Of a stretch of 39,862 nucleotides of DNA, positions 17,208 through 27,207 are shown piece by piece. This DNA is from Caldifarciminota bacterium (GTDB lineage Bacteria > Hydrothermota > Tepidihabitantia > B36-G15), in the NCBI GenBank assembly GCA_003645615.1, contig QNBE01000004.1, positions 1 to 39,862 of the forward strand, read 5' to 3'. The notes under the pieces are model-generated. The model searched no databases and was not told where the DNA came from. It saw only the letters and a program-made list of their open reading frames with translations. Within the stretch, counting starts at the first letter, position 1; every line of letters begins with the position of its first letter. A program made the translations under genes and the position numbers.

Positions 17208-18670
17208 GAAAGGTCTTTATGATTTTGGTCTTCCTTTTCACCTTCTCTGGGGATCGGGCCAACATCTACAGGTCGCTCCGGGTCTTTGAGCGGGTCCTAT
17301 CCCTGATCCAGACCAATTATTATCAGGAGGTTGCCGCCGAAAGCCTGATCCGGGGCGCCTTAGAGGGTATGATCGATGCCCTCGACGATCCTCATAGCGA
17401 TTATATGACCGAGGAGGAATACAGCGAGCTGAAGATATCGACCCGTGGCGAGTTCGGTGGGGTTGGAATCCAGATCGGTATCCGGGAAGAGAAGCTCACG
17501 GTCATCTCTACCCTGGAAGGGACACCAGCCGAGAGGGTCGGTCTGATGGCTGGTGATCATATCACCCATGTCGATGGTGAGTCGACCAAGGGCTGGACCA
17601 CCCAGCAGGCAGCCCAGCATATCCGGGGGAAGCCGGGGACCGAGGTCATCCTTACCATTGAGCGGGGTGGAGAGGTCTTCGATGTCACCATCAAAAGGGA
17701 GATCATCAAGATCAACCCGATACCATACTTCAACCTGGTTGATGAGGAGATCGGTTATGTCCGACTCGCCTCCTTCTCGAGACGGGCCGAGTCAAGACTG
17801 GAGCGGGTGATCGATTCCCTCTTCGAAGCCGGAGCAAAGAAGCTCATTTTTGATCTCAGAAACAACTCCGGTGGTCTATTAGATCAGGGGGTGGGGGTGG
17901 CCGAGCTCTTCCTTCCCCCTGGTAAGTTGATCGTGGAGACCAAGGGAAGGAGGAGTGGTGATCGTAAATTCCTGAGTCGGGTTCCAGATCGATGGGGCGA
18001 TTACCCTCTTGTAGTCCTGGTCAATCGCGGCTCGGCATCGGCATCGGAGATTGTCGCCGGTGCGATCCAGGACTGGGAAAGGGGAATTATTCTGGGTGAA
18101 CGGACATTCGGCAAGGGGTCGGTCCAGAATGTCTTCCCCTTAGAAGATGGTGGTGCCCTCCGGCTTACGACCGCCCTCTGGTATATCGCCTCCGGCCGGT
18201 GTATCAATAAGAAGGAGAACGACACCTTGCGGCCAGAATACAAGACCCTCGGCCCCAGGAGAAGAACAGTTTATGGCGGCGGCGGGATCACCCCAGATAT
18301 CATCGATACCCTCCCGACCATGACCAGGCTGGAACAGGAGATCTATCGGCGTGGGCTCTTCTTCACCTTTTCAGTCGGTTATGCCCAACACCATCCAGAA
18401 TTGAAGAAGGAGATCACCATAACGCCAGGAATCCTGGACAGCTTCAAACTCTTCCTCACCAAACACGAGATCGAGTTCACCGATGAGGAATTCTCCCAAT
18501 CAGAAGAGATGATCCGCTATCGGTTGAAGATCGAATTTGCCGGTTATCTCCATGGTCTGCGGGCAAGATATGAGTATGCCCTCCCTGGTGATCCCCAGTT
18601 CCAGCATGCCCTCCAGCTCTTAAGGGGTGCGTCTTCAACTGATGAACTCTTCTCCAATTTAGAACCCTGA
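17204..18670 (+). CDS. ctpA: S41-family C-terminal processing peptidase with PDZ domain
   Basis: GVGIQIGIREEKLTVISTLEGTPAERVGLMAGDHITHVDG (PDZ); GGLLDQGVGVAELF; NRGSASASEIVAGAIQDWERGIILGERTFGKGSVQ (catalytic Ser/Lys). Confidence 0.94.
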   Translation: MRKVFMILVFLFTFSGDRANIYRSLRVFERVLSLIQTNYYQEVAAESLIRGALEGMIDALDDPHSDYMTEEEYSELKISTRGEFGGVGIQIGIREEKLTVISTLEGTPAERVGLMAGDHITHVDGESTKGWTTQQAAQHIRGKPGTEVILTIERGGEVFDVTIKREIIKINPIPYFNLVDEEIGYVRLASFSRRAESRLERVIDSLFEAGAKKLIFDLRNNSGGLLDQGVGVAELFLPPGKLIVETKGRRSGDRKFLSRVPDRWGDYPLVVLVNRGSASASEIVAGAIQDWERGIILGERTFGKGSVQNVFPLEDGGALRLTTALWYIASGRCINKKENDTLRPEYKTLGPRRRTVYGGGGITPDIIDTLPTMTRLEQEIYRRGLFFTFSVGYAQHHPELKKEITITPGILDSFKLFLTKHEIEFTDEEFSQSEEMIRYRLKIEFAGYLHGLRARYEYALPGDPQFQHALQLLRGASSTDELFSNLEP

Positions 18671-21468
18671 TGGTCCACCGGGTTGAGGTTCGGAAACGGT
18701 ATCCGGACAAACGGGGGGAGAGGATTATTGCCGGGATGGGCCTACTGGGTGTTACTGGAATCGATAAGGTCGAGGTTATCGATGTCTATTATCTCTACGG
18801 GATTAGTGATGTAGAGGCCAGAAGGATCGCTGAGGAGCTCCTCACCGATCCGGTTGGTGAAGAGTATCGCTTAGGGAAGTTCGATTGTGATGGGACCGAG
18901 ATCGAGATCACCTACAATCCCGGGGTCGAGGATCCGGTTACCCCCTCTGCCCTGAGAGCGATCGCCGATCTCGGCATCAAGATAGAGCACTTTAAGACCG
19001 CCAAGCGTTACATCTTCTCGGGAGACCTTGATCCGGAAACCCTCAATACCGTCGCCACCCGACTCCTCTACAACCCGCTGATCGAGCATATTGTCACCGG
19101 GGATGAAGAATTCCCTGAGACGACCTATCGGTTTAAACTCATCCACATCCCGCTCGAAGGTGACCTGGTCGCAATCTCAAAGCGGTACGGGCTTGCTCTC
19201 AACCGGATTGAGATGGAACGGATCCAGGAGTATTTCCGAAAGATCGGCCGTCCCCCAACCGACATCGAACTGGAGACCATTGCCCAGACCTGGTCCGAAC
19301 ACTGTGTCCATAAGACCTTTAAAGGGAGGATCGAGTATGAGGGCAGGGTCTTTGAGAATCTCATCAAGGAGACGATATTTGCTGTGGTGGAAGAGTTGAA
19401 GCCTGGGTGGTGCCTATCGGTCTTCCACGACAACTCCGGGGTAGTGGAGTTTGACGATGAGTATGGGGTCTGCTTTAAGGTTGAGACCCATAATCATCCC
19501 TCCGCATTGGAGCCCTATGGTGGTGCGGCAACCGGGATCGGTGGTGTGATCCGGGACATCCTGGGCACCGGCCAGGGAGCAAAACCTATCCTCTCGACCG
19601 ATGTCTTCTGCTTTGGGGAACCGGATATCGGTTATGACGAGCTGCCCGAGGGGGTCCTCCATCCGAAAAGGATCATCTCCGGAGTTGTGGGTGGGGTGCG
19701 GGACTATGGCAATCGAATGGGCATCCCGACCGCCTCTGGTGCGGTCTTCTACCACCCCTCATTCCTCTCCAATCCCTTAGTCTTCTGTGGCTGTCTCGGT
19801 ATCATCCCCAAGAAGAATATCAAGAAGGAGCTAAAGCCAGGTTATCGGGTCATTCTCGTCGGTGGGAAGACCGGCCGGGATGGCATCCATGGGGTCACTT
19901 TTGCCTCACAGGAGCTCGATAGCGAATCCCAGTCCCTCTCCTCCTGTGTTCAGATCGGCAACCCGATCGAAGAGAAGAAGATCTTAGACCTCATCATCAG
20001 GGCCCGGGATCTCGGCCTGATCCGGTCGATCACCGATTGCGGTGGTGGTGGCCTCTCCAGTGCAGTCGGTGAGATGGGACGCGAACTCGGAGTTGAGGTC
20101 CATCTGGAGAGGGTGCCGCTGAAATATACCGGCCTCACCTACACCGAGATCTGGATATCTGAGGCCCAGGAGCGGATGGTCATCGCCACCAGACCGGAGG
20201 ATGTCGATCGGTTGATCAACCTCTTTGCCGAAGAGGGGGTTGAAGCGGTGGAGATTGGCCGATTTACCGGGGATAGGATGCTCCGCCTCTATTATGAGGG
20301 TAATAAAGTGGGTGAGCTGGAGATGGAGTTTCTCCATAAGGGGATACCAAAGGTGGTGCGGAAGGCACGATGGGAGAAAAGAGAAGAGCTGATCCGGCCC
20401 GAACCGATCCCCCTCGATTCGGCCTTCTTAAAGGTTCTCGGTTCCTATAATATCGCCTCCAAGGAGTGGATCATCCGCCAGTATGACCATGAGGTCCAGG
20501 CCCGAACCATCGTCAAACCTCTGGTGGGAAGATGTTGTGATGGCCCCTCGGATGGGATCGTGATCTGGCCCCGATTGGAGAAGAGGTCTGGTCTTGCGGT
20601 CGGCTGTGGCCTCTTCCCCCGTTATGGCCAGATCGACCCCTACCATATGGCCGCTTCCGCAATCGATGAGGCGATCCGGAATATCGTTGCCGTGGGGGCC
20701 GATCCCAGCCGCATCGCCCTCCTTGACAATTTCTGCTTTGGTTCACCGGAGCGGGAAGAGGTGATGGGAGCAATCGTCCGGGCCTGTCTTGCCTGCTATG
20801 AGATTGGACTTGCCTATGGGACACCTTTCATCTCAGGTAAGGATAGCCTTTATAATGAATATATCGATCCGGTCGGTAATCCGAGACCGATCCTACCCAC
20901 CCTCCTCGTCTCATCGATCGGTCTTATCCCCGGCGGCAAGGTTGTCACCACCGACCTCAAGGAGGAGGGGAATCTCCTCTATCTTATCGGGAGATCAAAA
21001 GAGGAGCTGGGTGGATCAGAATATTTTTATCAGCTCGGGATTGAGACCGGTATCGTCCCCAAGGTCGATCCCGAGGTGGGTAAGAAGATCTATCTTTGCC
21101 TCCATCGGGCCATCAATGAGGGACTGATCCAGGCCTGCCATGACCTCTCTGAAGGGGGGCTGGGTGTTGCCTTAGCCGAGATGGTCATCGGAGGAAGAGT
21201 TGGGGCCGAGATCGATATCGATCGGATCGACTTCGATGGCAAAGCCCGGCCGGACCTCATCCTCTTCTCCGAATCCAACTCCCGATTCCTGGTTGAGATC
21301 CGGCCCGAGGATGAGACAAGGATCAACACCATCTTCTCCGGACTTCCCCACTACCGGATCGGGAAGGTTGGAAATGATCATCTCTCAATCCGCTCGGGAG
21401 GGAAGACGATCTTGGAGTTTTCCATCGACACCTTGGTTACAACCTGGAAGCATAAGCCGGTATTATGA
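18670..21468 (+). CDS. purL: Phosphoribosylformylglycinamidine synthase PurL with PurS-like N-terminal extension
   Basis: TIAQTWSEHCVHKTF; FKVETHNHPSALEPYGGAATGIGGVIRD; SGKDSLYNEY; N-terminal ~165 aa PurS-like (VHRVEVRKRYPDKRGERI...GISDVEARRIAEELLTDP). Confidence 0.92.
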   Translation: MVHRVEVRKRYPDKRGERIIAGMGLLGVTGIDKVEVIDVYYLYGISDVEARRIAEELLTDPVGEEYRLGKFDCDGTEIEITYNPGVEDPVTPSALRAIADLGIKIEHFKTAKRYIFSGDLDPETLNTVATRLLYNPLIEHIVTGDEEFPETTYRFKLIHIPLEGDLVAISKRYGLALNRIEMERIQEYFRKIGRPPTDIELETIAQTWSEHCVHKTFKGRIEYEGRVFENLIKETIFAVVEELKPGWCLSVFHDNSGVVEFDDEYGVCFKVETHNHPSALEPYGGAATGIGGVIRDILGTGQGAKPILSTDVFCFGEPDIGYDELPEGVLHPKRIISGVVGGVRDYGNRMGIPTASGAVFYHPSFLSNPLVFCGCLGIIPKKNIKKELKPGYRVILVGGKTGRDGIHGVTFASQELDSESQSLSSCVQIGNPIEEKKILDLIIRARDLGLIRSITDCGGGGLSSAVGEMGRELGVEVHLERVPLKYTGLTYTEIWISEAQERMVIATRPEDVDRLINLFAEEGVEAVEIGRFTGDRMLRLYYEGNKVGELEMEFLHKGIPKVVRKARWEKREELIRPEPIPLDSAFLKVLGSYNIASKEWIIRQYDHEVQARTIVKPLVGRCCDGPSDGIVIWPRLEKRSGLAVGCGLFPRYGQIDPYHMAASAIDEAIRNIVAVGADPSRIALLDNFCFGSPEREEVMGAIVRACLACYEIGLAYGTPFISGKDSLYNEYIDPVGNPRPILPTLLVSSIGLIPGGKVVTTDLKEEGNLLYLIGRSKEELGGSEYFYQLGIETGIVPKVDPEVGKKIYLCLHRAINEGLIQACHDLSEGGLGVALAEMVIGGRVGAEIDIDRIDFDGKARPDLILFSESNSRFLVEIRPEDETRINTIFSGLPHYRIGKVGNDHLSIRSGGKTILEFSIDTLVTTWKHKPVL

Positions 21469-22511
21469 CCCTTATCATCTTCCTTGCCACCTGGGAACTT
21501 CTCACCGTTCCAACCGAAGATGATCTGCTCGGCCTCTTCTTCCTCGACCCTCAGTATGGGTGGGTAGTGGGAAAAAATGATCTCATTCTCTTCACCTCTG
21601 ATGGGGGTGAGAGCTGGGAGAAACAGAACTCGACCACCACCAATTACGATCTCTACGATGTTGTATTTGTCGACCAGAACCATGGCTGGATCTGTGGCTG
21701 GAGCCCTTATAGCGGTTTCGGGGTCATCCTTGGGACGACCAATGGCGGGAGGAGCTGGCGTCTCCAGGCCGGAACCGGTCAGGCCAGTTATACCGAAGGG
21801 ATCGATTTTTATGATCAGAATTATGGCTGGGCAGTCGGCTATGACATCTTCAGCTCTGCCTCCCAGGTCCTGCTCACCACCGATGGGGGCTCGGCCTGGC
21901 AGGACTACACCTTAAGCTTCAATTCCTATCTCAAGGGGGTCGATTTCATCGATCCCCAGAGGGGATATGCCTGCGGGAACTATGGGATGGTCCTGAAATC
22001 GACCGATGGTGGCCACTCCTGGAATCGGATCAGTCCTGGTGGTGGTCAGACCTTCTATGAATTGAAGGCCTTTGATACCACCAATATCATTGTTGCTGGC
22101 GACACCATGATTCTCACCACCGATGGAGGGAAGACCTGGCAGATCCGTCCGATCGGCCGGCTGAGGTCTCTATCATTTCTGACCATGGCCCGGGGCTGGG
22201 TCTGTGGTGAAGGGGGTATCCTTACCACCCGGGATTCGGGTCAGACCTGGATCCCGGAGACGACCAATACCCAACTCCCCTTAAACTCGATCGTCATGCT
22301 CGATTCCCTCCACGGCTTCTGTGTTGGAGACAGCGGGATCGTGCTGAGGCGAACCGTTCCGCCTGCAGTGGGAGAGGAGGTCATCACCGAAGGAATGAAG
22401 CTGCCTTCCGGTATTTACGATCTCCTGGGCCGGAGGGTGGTTACTATGAAACAGGGGATCTACTTTATCGTCTCCGATGGTAAGACCACCAAGATCGTCC
22501 GGCTGAGATAA
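21465..22511 (+). CDS. Ycf48/BNR-repeat beta-propeller secreted protein with C-terminal sorting-domain-like tail
   Basis: Repeats LFTSDGGESWEKQ, LGTTNGGRSWRLQ, LLTTDGGSAWQDY, LKSTDGGHSWNRI, LTTDGGKTWQIR; tail LPSGIYDLLGRRVVTMKQGIYFIVSDGKTTKIVRLR. Confidence 0.85.
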   Translation: MTLIIFLATWELLTVPTEDDLLGLFFLDPQYGWVVGKNDLILFTSDGGESWEKQNSTTTNYDLYDVVFVDQNHGWICGWSPYSGFGVILGTTNGGRSWRLQAGTGQASYTEGIDFYDQNYGWAVGYDIFSSASQVLLTTDGGSAWQDYTLSFNSYLKGVDFIDPQRGYACGNYGMVLKSTDGGHSWNRISPGGGQTFYELKAFDTTNIIVAGDTMILTTDGGKTWQIRPIGRLRSLSFLTMARGWVCGEGGILTTRDSGQTWIPETTNTQLPLNSIVMLDSLHGFCVGDSGIVLRRTVPPAVGEEVITEGMKLPSGIYDLLGRRVVTMKQGIYFIVSDGKTTKIVRLR

Positions 22512-23916
22512 ACACAAAGATAAGGGAGAGATAAAAGATCACATCGCCAAGCTCGAGATAGAGTGACCGGCTTTGCTGGGGCACCACCACCACCAGACCG
22601 ATGGTTTCAAAGGCCGGTGTCCTCACCAGCACCCGGCCATAGGGGTCGACCACCATCGAGATCCCGGTATTGGCAACCCGGATCAATGGGATCCGGAATT
22701 CGACCGCCCGGACAATAGCCATATCGGCGTGCTGATAGAGACCGGGGCTGTCTCCAAACCAGCCATCGTTGGTAATATTGACTAAGAAGTCTACCTTGGT
22801 GGCATAACGGCGGGACAGTTCTGGAAAGATCGATTCGAAGCAGATGAGACAGCCAAATCGAGATCCCCAGGAGAAGACGGTTGACTCCTTTCCCGGTGAA
22901 TAGTCTCCCTGACCAAAATCGATACCTTTTAAGAAATGGAATCTCTCCTCATAGGGGAGATGTTCGCTGAAGGGAACGAGGTGGATCTTCTTATAGTGGC
23001 CCACCACCCCGGAGTCAGGGACAATCAGGATTGCACCATTATAAAGGTTATGATCCTCAAAGATGGAGGTCCCTAAGAGGATTGCAATCCGGTCGGAATC
23101 GGCCAGTTCGATAAGCCCTTTTTGATACCTCTTGTGGTGGAAGATCGAGAGGGGCATCGATGATTCGGGCCAGATCACCAGTCTGGCTCCGGCCCGGGCC
23201 AATGAGTCAGTCATCCGGATCAGCTTTTCCATCGTCTCTTCCCTCCGGCTCCGAGTCCAGACCTGATTGGTATTGATATTGGGCTGTAAGAGCCCAACCT
23301 TGGTGGTGGTCTTCTCCGATCTCCCCATCATCGCCCAGCCCAGTCCCAGAATAAGAGGTGGGAGGATCAGATAAAGGAACTTTCTCCTCCGAATCGCAAG
23401 ATAGATGAGGAAATTGACACCAGCCACGAAAAAGGATACCCCATAGATACCCAGACCGGCCGCAATCTGGAGAACCGGGAGATAGTGGACCTGGGTATAA
23501 CCGAGAAGGCCCCAGGGGAAGCCGAGCTCACCCCGGGATCGGAGATACTCTAAGATCACAATCAGGAAGGGGAGTGAGATGGGGCCGAGATAACTGATCC
23601 CGAGAGTGAGCAGGCCGTAGTAGAGGGCAAGATAGCCGATCAGTACCACAACCCCCAGGATAAGCCAGCGTCTGGTTACCGGGGGGACATCGAGGAAGAG
23701 GATCCAGTAGAGGAGGGTTGAGAAGTGGCCAATACCAAAGAGAAAACCGGATAAGAAACGATGGCGTGAGGCCAGCAGGATTAAGGGGATGAAGATGATA
23801 TAAGCGATGAAACCGAGAGGGTAGGGGCTGAAGGCGAATGTGAAGAGGACCCCGAGGAGAGGACTAATTAAGAGCGACCTCTTCCCCGGTTGCCACCGAG
23901 CGATAGAATCCATCAA
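22465..23916 (-). CDS. lnt: Apolipoprotein N-acyltransferase (exact start uncertain)
   Basis: Multiple TM segments then nitrilase domain LVIWPESSMP, HYKKIHLVPFSEHLPYEERF, CLICFESIFPELSRR, VNITNDGWFGDSPGLYQH. ORF start overlaps the upstream gene by 53 nt. Confidence 0.92.
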   Translation of the reverse strand: MMDSIARWQPGKRSLLISPLLGVLFTFAFSPYPLGFIAYIIFIPLILLASRHRFLSGFLFGIGHFSTLLYWILFLDVPPVTRRWLILGVVVLIGYLALYYGLLTLGISYLGPISLPFLIVILEYLRSRGELGFPWGLLGYTQVHYLPVLQIAAGLGIYGVSFFVAGVNFLIYLAIRRRKFLYLILPPLILGLGWAMMGRSEKTTTKVGLLQPNINTNQVWTRSRREETMEKLIRMTDSLARAGARLVIWPESSMPLSIFHHKRYQKGLIELADSDRIAILLGTSIFEDHNLYNGAILIVPDSGVVGHYKKIHLVPFSEHLPYEERFHFLKGIDFGQGDYSPGKESTVFSWGSRFGCLICFESIFPELSRRYATKVDFLVNITNDGWFGDSPGLYQHADMAIVRAVEFRIPLIRVANTGISMVVDPYGRVLVRTPAFETIGLVVVVPQQSRSLYLELGDVIFYLSLIFVFISAGRSWWSYHRRR

Positions 23917-24850
23917 TCAGTTTGGCAATCTTCAACCCATCCTCCCAGCCGAATGGAAAAGGTTTCTGGGAACGGATGGCGTTGGCGAAGAAGGTCGCCT
24001 GGAGTCGGAAGGAGGTGAGATAGGAATCGCGGACCGGGAGGGAAGGTGTGACATCGATCATCTTTCCCCTTACTATCCGGTTAATCCGGAAGGGGTTGAG
24101 GAGGGCAGCACCCCGATCGGCAAAGATGTTACAATAGACGAAGTCTCGCTCCATGAGAAGCGACCACCCCACCTCGATCGAGACCAGGCACCTCCCGAAT
24201 CGGATCTGGGCCACGGCAATATCTTCGATCCCGTCGGCACGGCGGTGGACCCAGCCCAGAATCCCATCCGGTTCGATCTCGATGAACCAGAGGATGATGT
24301 CGAGGAGATGGACACCCAAGGAGGTGAAGGCACCGGAGGCGACCCGGGCCCGATGCCAGTCATCAAGGGACCAGTCCTGCCAGTTGTTGAGCCAACCCGC
24401 CTTGAGATAAGCTATCTTCCCCAGCTCCCCCTTTTCGATCAACTGCTTGATTGCCTGGACCTCAGGCCGGAAACGCTCATTGAGGCCAAGGGCAAAGATA
24501 CGATCACTCGCCCGCACCGCCTCTGCTACCGCCTCAGCATCGGCCCTTTTCTCTGCCATCGGCTTCTCACAGAGGACATGTTTACCACATCTGAGTGCTG
24601 AGATCACCATCACATGGTGCAATGATTCCGGGGTCACAATGACAACCGCCTCAATCTCATTATCATTGAGTAATTCCTGGAATTCAAGATATCGCCTACG
24701 GATCTGATATTTCTCCCCCACCAGTTCTAACTTCTTCTCATCACAATCGCAGATCCCGATCAGATCAAACTGATCGGACTGAGAAAGGATCGGGATATGG
24801 ACGGTCTGGGCATGGGCACCACAGCCGACAACCCCGATGGGAATACCCAT
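23864..24850 (-). CDS. Gfo/Idh/MocA-family oxidoreductase
   Basis: IGVVGCGAHAQTVHIPIL; VVIVTPESLHHVMVISALRCGKHVLCEKPMAEKRADAEAV. Confidence 0.92.
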   Translation of the reverse strand: MGIPIGVVGCGAHAQTVHIPILSQSDQFDLIGICDCDEKKLELVGEKYQIRRRYLEFQELLNDNEIEAVVIVTPESLHHVMVISALRCGKHVLCEKPMAEKRADAEAVAEAVRASDRIFALGLNERFRPEVQAIKQLIEKGELGKIAYLKAGWLNNWQDWSLDDWHRARVASGAFTSLGVHLLDIILWFIEIEPDGILGWVHRRADGIEDIAVAQIRFGRCLVSIEVGWSLLMERDFVYCNIFADRGAALLNPFRINRIVRGKMIDVTPSLPVRDSYLTSFRLQATFFANAIRSQKPFPFGWEDGLKIAKLIDGFYRSVATGEEVALN

Positions 24851-25476
24851 TATTTGGGGAGGACCCTTACCTTCCTCCCCTCGATCTTGAGTCGACCTTC
24901 GGCAAAGAGCTGGATCGCCTCGGAATAGATCTTATGCTCTTCAGCCAGGATCCTAGCCGCCAAGGTCTCAGCGGTATCATCCTCTAAAACCGGAACCGCA
25001 CGCTGGATGATGATGGGACCGGTATCAATCCCCTCATCAACGAAGTGGACCGTGCATCCTGATACCTTGACCCCATAGTCGAAGGCCTGTTTCTGAGCAT
25101 GGAGGCCAGGAAAGGCGGGAAGGAGGGCGGGGTGGATGTTCATGATCCGATAGGGAAAAGACCTCAGGAAATGGGACTTGAGGATCCTCATAAAACCAGC
25201 CAGACAGACCAGTTCGACCCCATGTTCCTTCAGGATCCGGACATACTCCTCCTCGGCCTCCGGGGAGAGCTTGGTCTTGTAGGGGCCAGGATCGACATAT
25301 CTGGCCTCAATCCCATAAACCTTTGCCCGTTCCAAGGCCTTGGCATTGGGATTATCGGAGAGGAGGATGGCGATCCGGGCATCGATCTTTCCTTCCGCAC
25401 AGTTCTTGGCGATGGCCTCAAAATTCGATCCCCTTCCCGAGGCGAGGACACCTAAGATTAATGGCTTCATGCTCAA
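24850..25476 (-). CDS. purN: Phosphoribosylglycinamide formyltransferase
   Basis: LGVLASGRGSNFEAI; LVCLAGFMRIL; IMNIHPALLPAFPGLHAQKQAFDYGVKVSGCTVHFVDEGIDTGPII. Confidence 0.95.
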   Translation of the reverse strand: MSMKPLILGVLASGRGSNFEAIAKNCAEGKIDARIAILLSDNPNAKALERAKVYGIEARYVDPGPYKTKLSPEAEEEYVRILKEHGVELVCLAGFMRILKSHFLRSFPYRIMNIHPALLPAFPGLHAQKQAFDYGVKVSGCTVHFVDEGIDTGPIIIQRAVPVLEDDTAETLAARILAEEHKIYSEAIQLFAEGRLKIEGRKVRVLPK

Positions 25477-25510
25477 ATCTAATCATCTTCTCTGGTTGTG
25501 TCAACCCAGA

Positions 25511-26842
25511 CTATCTCACCACCACCAGCTTCTCACTCTTTATCTCTGATGGAGTCTTGATTTTGAGGAAGTAGATGCCGGGAGGGAGCGATTCCAATTG
25601 GATGACACGGTGGGGTCGATTGATCATGCGGACCAATCGACCGGAGACATCAAAAATCGCTACCGCCTCAGCCTCCCCCACTATAACCTCTCCAGTCGTA
25701 ATGGTTCGGCCCCACTCAGTTCCCAATCTTCTCGAAACCGCCTCCTCAACCACAATATTCTGCCAGTAGAACTCCCGGGCCCGCTTGGCAGTCAGTGCCA
25801 GTGGCAATGTATCTTCTAAGGTAGCTAAGGCAAAGACAACCGCAATACCGAAGTTTTTGCTGTCACCCGGATTAAGGCTTAAGGGGCCGACTGCTAAGAG
25901 CAGACGTCGATCATCTGGTGAATTGCCGGTAGTACAGATTCCCGCTTCAAGAAAACGGTATGCCTCGTAGTCGTTGTTCGGGTCTATCTCCCGAATAAAT
26001 GAAAGAGAGGTAAGGAGTGGTAGCTGGTCAGGTGCTTCCACCATGAGGACACCCACCACCCCAACAGTGTCCCAACCGGGGACCTGCCAGTCACAGTCAT
26101 ACCCGAAAGGAAGACAGTAAATATAAAAGCTGTCAGCCCCTTCATAGAACCACCGGTCATAGATGCAGCCGGCGCAATCATCACCACTCTCACCGATATC
26201 ATAGTCAATACAGACACCGACAATGGAATTCTCGATCGTGTAGGTGGTGCAGTTCTTGATGGTGTATCGGAAGAAGATCGCATCCGGACATCGGGGATCA
26301 GCATAACCTGATTGGTAGACCTCAATCCCCAGTGGCTTACCACCCTTAAACGGTCCTTCAGGAAAGTGGAAACTGGAATCGTAATCGTTATAGCAGCACC
26401 AGGAGTCTTCGAAGGTCAGAGGAACCTGTGGGGCCATGGGGAAAGTGTCGATCGGTGGAGGCCAGTCCTCCGGATAGAGATAGACCCGGACATAAGGGTT
26501 ATAATAAGCGGTAGTCCCCTGTCTTACCAGTCCGGGTACACATTCACCATAACCGGTATTTGGGTGGTAGGCCGTGGTAACGATATATTGCCAGAGATTA
26601 GGTTTCAACTCTCGTTTGAACCCATACCAGAGGCCACCACCAAAGATATAGTTATGGCCGCTCCCTTTTGGCCACTCACATCCAGGAATTTGACTTGAAT
26701 CTTGAGCGATTATCCCAAAGTTGCTTGTCCAGCATTTGATATTATTTCCATCGTGAAACTTATAGTCCCAGTCACTATTAAGAGAAAAAGGAAGAATGAT
26801 CGATATGAAAGTTAACCCCTGGACTACCTTGATGGACTGCAT
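25511..26842 (-). CDS. Secreted protein with C-terminal sorting-domain-like tail
   Basis: Signal peptide; C-terminus AVAIFDVSGRLVRMINRPHRVIQLESLPPGIYFLKIKTPSEIKSEKLVVVR. Confidence 0.75.
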   Translation of the reverse strand: MQSIKVVQGLTFISIILPFSLNSDWDYKFHDGNNIKCWTSNFGIIAQDSSQIPGCEWPKGSGHNYIFGGGLWYGFKRELKPNLWQYIVTTAYHPNTGYGECVPGLVRQGTTAYYNPYVRVYLYPEDWPPPIDTFPMAPQVPLTFEDSWCCYNDYDSSFHFPEGPFKGGKPLGIEVYQSGYADPRCPDAIFFRYTIKNCTTYTIENSIVGVCIDYDIGESGDDCAGCIYDRWFYEGADSFYIYCLPFGYDCDWQVPGWDTVGVVGVLMVEAPDQLPLLTSLSFIREIDPNNDYEAYRFLEAGICTTGNSPDDRRLLLAVGPLSLNPGDSKNFGIAVVFALATLEDTLPLALTAKRAREFYWQNIVVEEAVSRRLGTEWGRTITTGEVIVGEAEAVAIFDVSGRLVRMINRPHRVIQLESLPPGIYFLKIKTPSEIKSEKLVVVR

Positions 26843-27207
26843 CTCCCACCTCCCTCTCCTGAATGGAGAAAACAGGGCCGAACTGCCCTGATGATAAAAT
26901 ACTTAGACCATAATGGATGATGTGACAGCTTGCGGACATGGATGATGCAATCATCCCTTTTGATGAAGAGCTTGATCGTATCGCCTTCAATTGCACCAGT
27001 TAGCCCCCTGATCCCTTCAACCCTCAAGATCGTTCTCCCCTGATACCGAATCGAGTCCGAGAAGACCACAAAACAGTGGAGAGAACCCGACGGGACAGAT
27101 CTATTGGTAGGAGCGGCTTCCCAGCCGCGATACAACACCAGAGTATCCCCCACCGGAACGAAATCAGCCGGCAAAAATTGGAGCAAAACTATCAATGCCT
27201 CAATCAT
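26824..27207 (-). CDS. Hypothetical small secreted protein
   Basis: Internal ATG at 27207 overlaps the upstream stop (27200-27202) and begins a signal-peptide-like MIEALIVLLQFLPADF; overlaps start of next gene. Confidence 0.45.
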   Translation of the reverse strand: MIEALIVLLQFLPADFVPVGDTLVLYRGWEAAPTNRSVPSGSLHCFVVFSDSIRYQGRTILRVEGIRGLTGAIEGDTIKLFIKRDDCIIHVRKLSHHPLWSKYFIIRAVRPCFLHSGEGGGRCSPSR

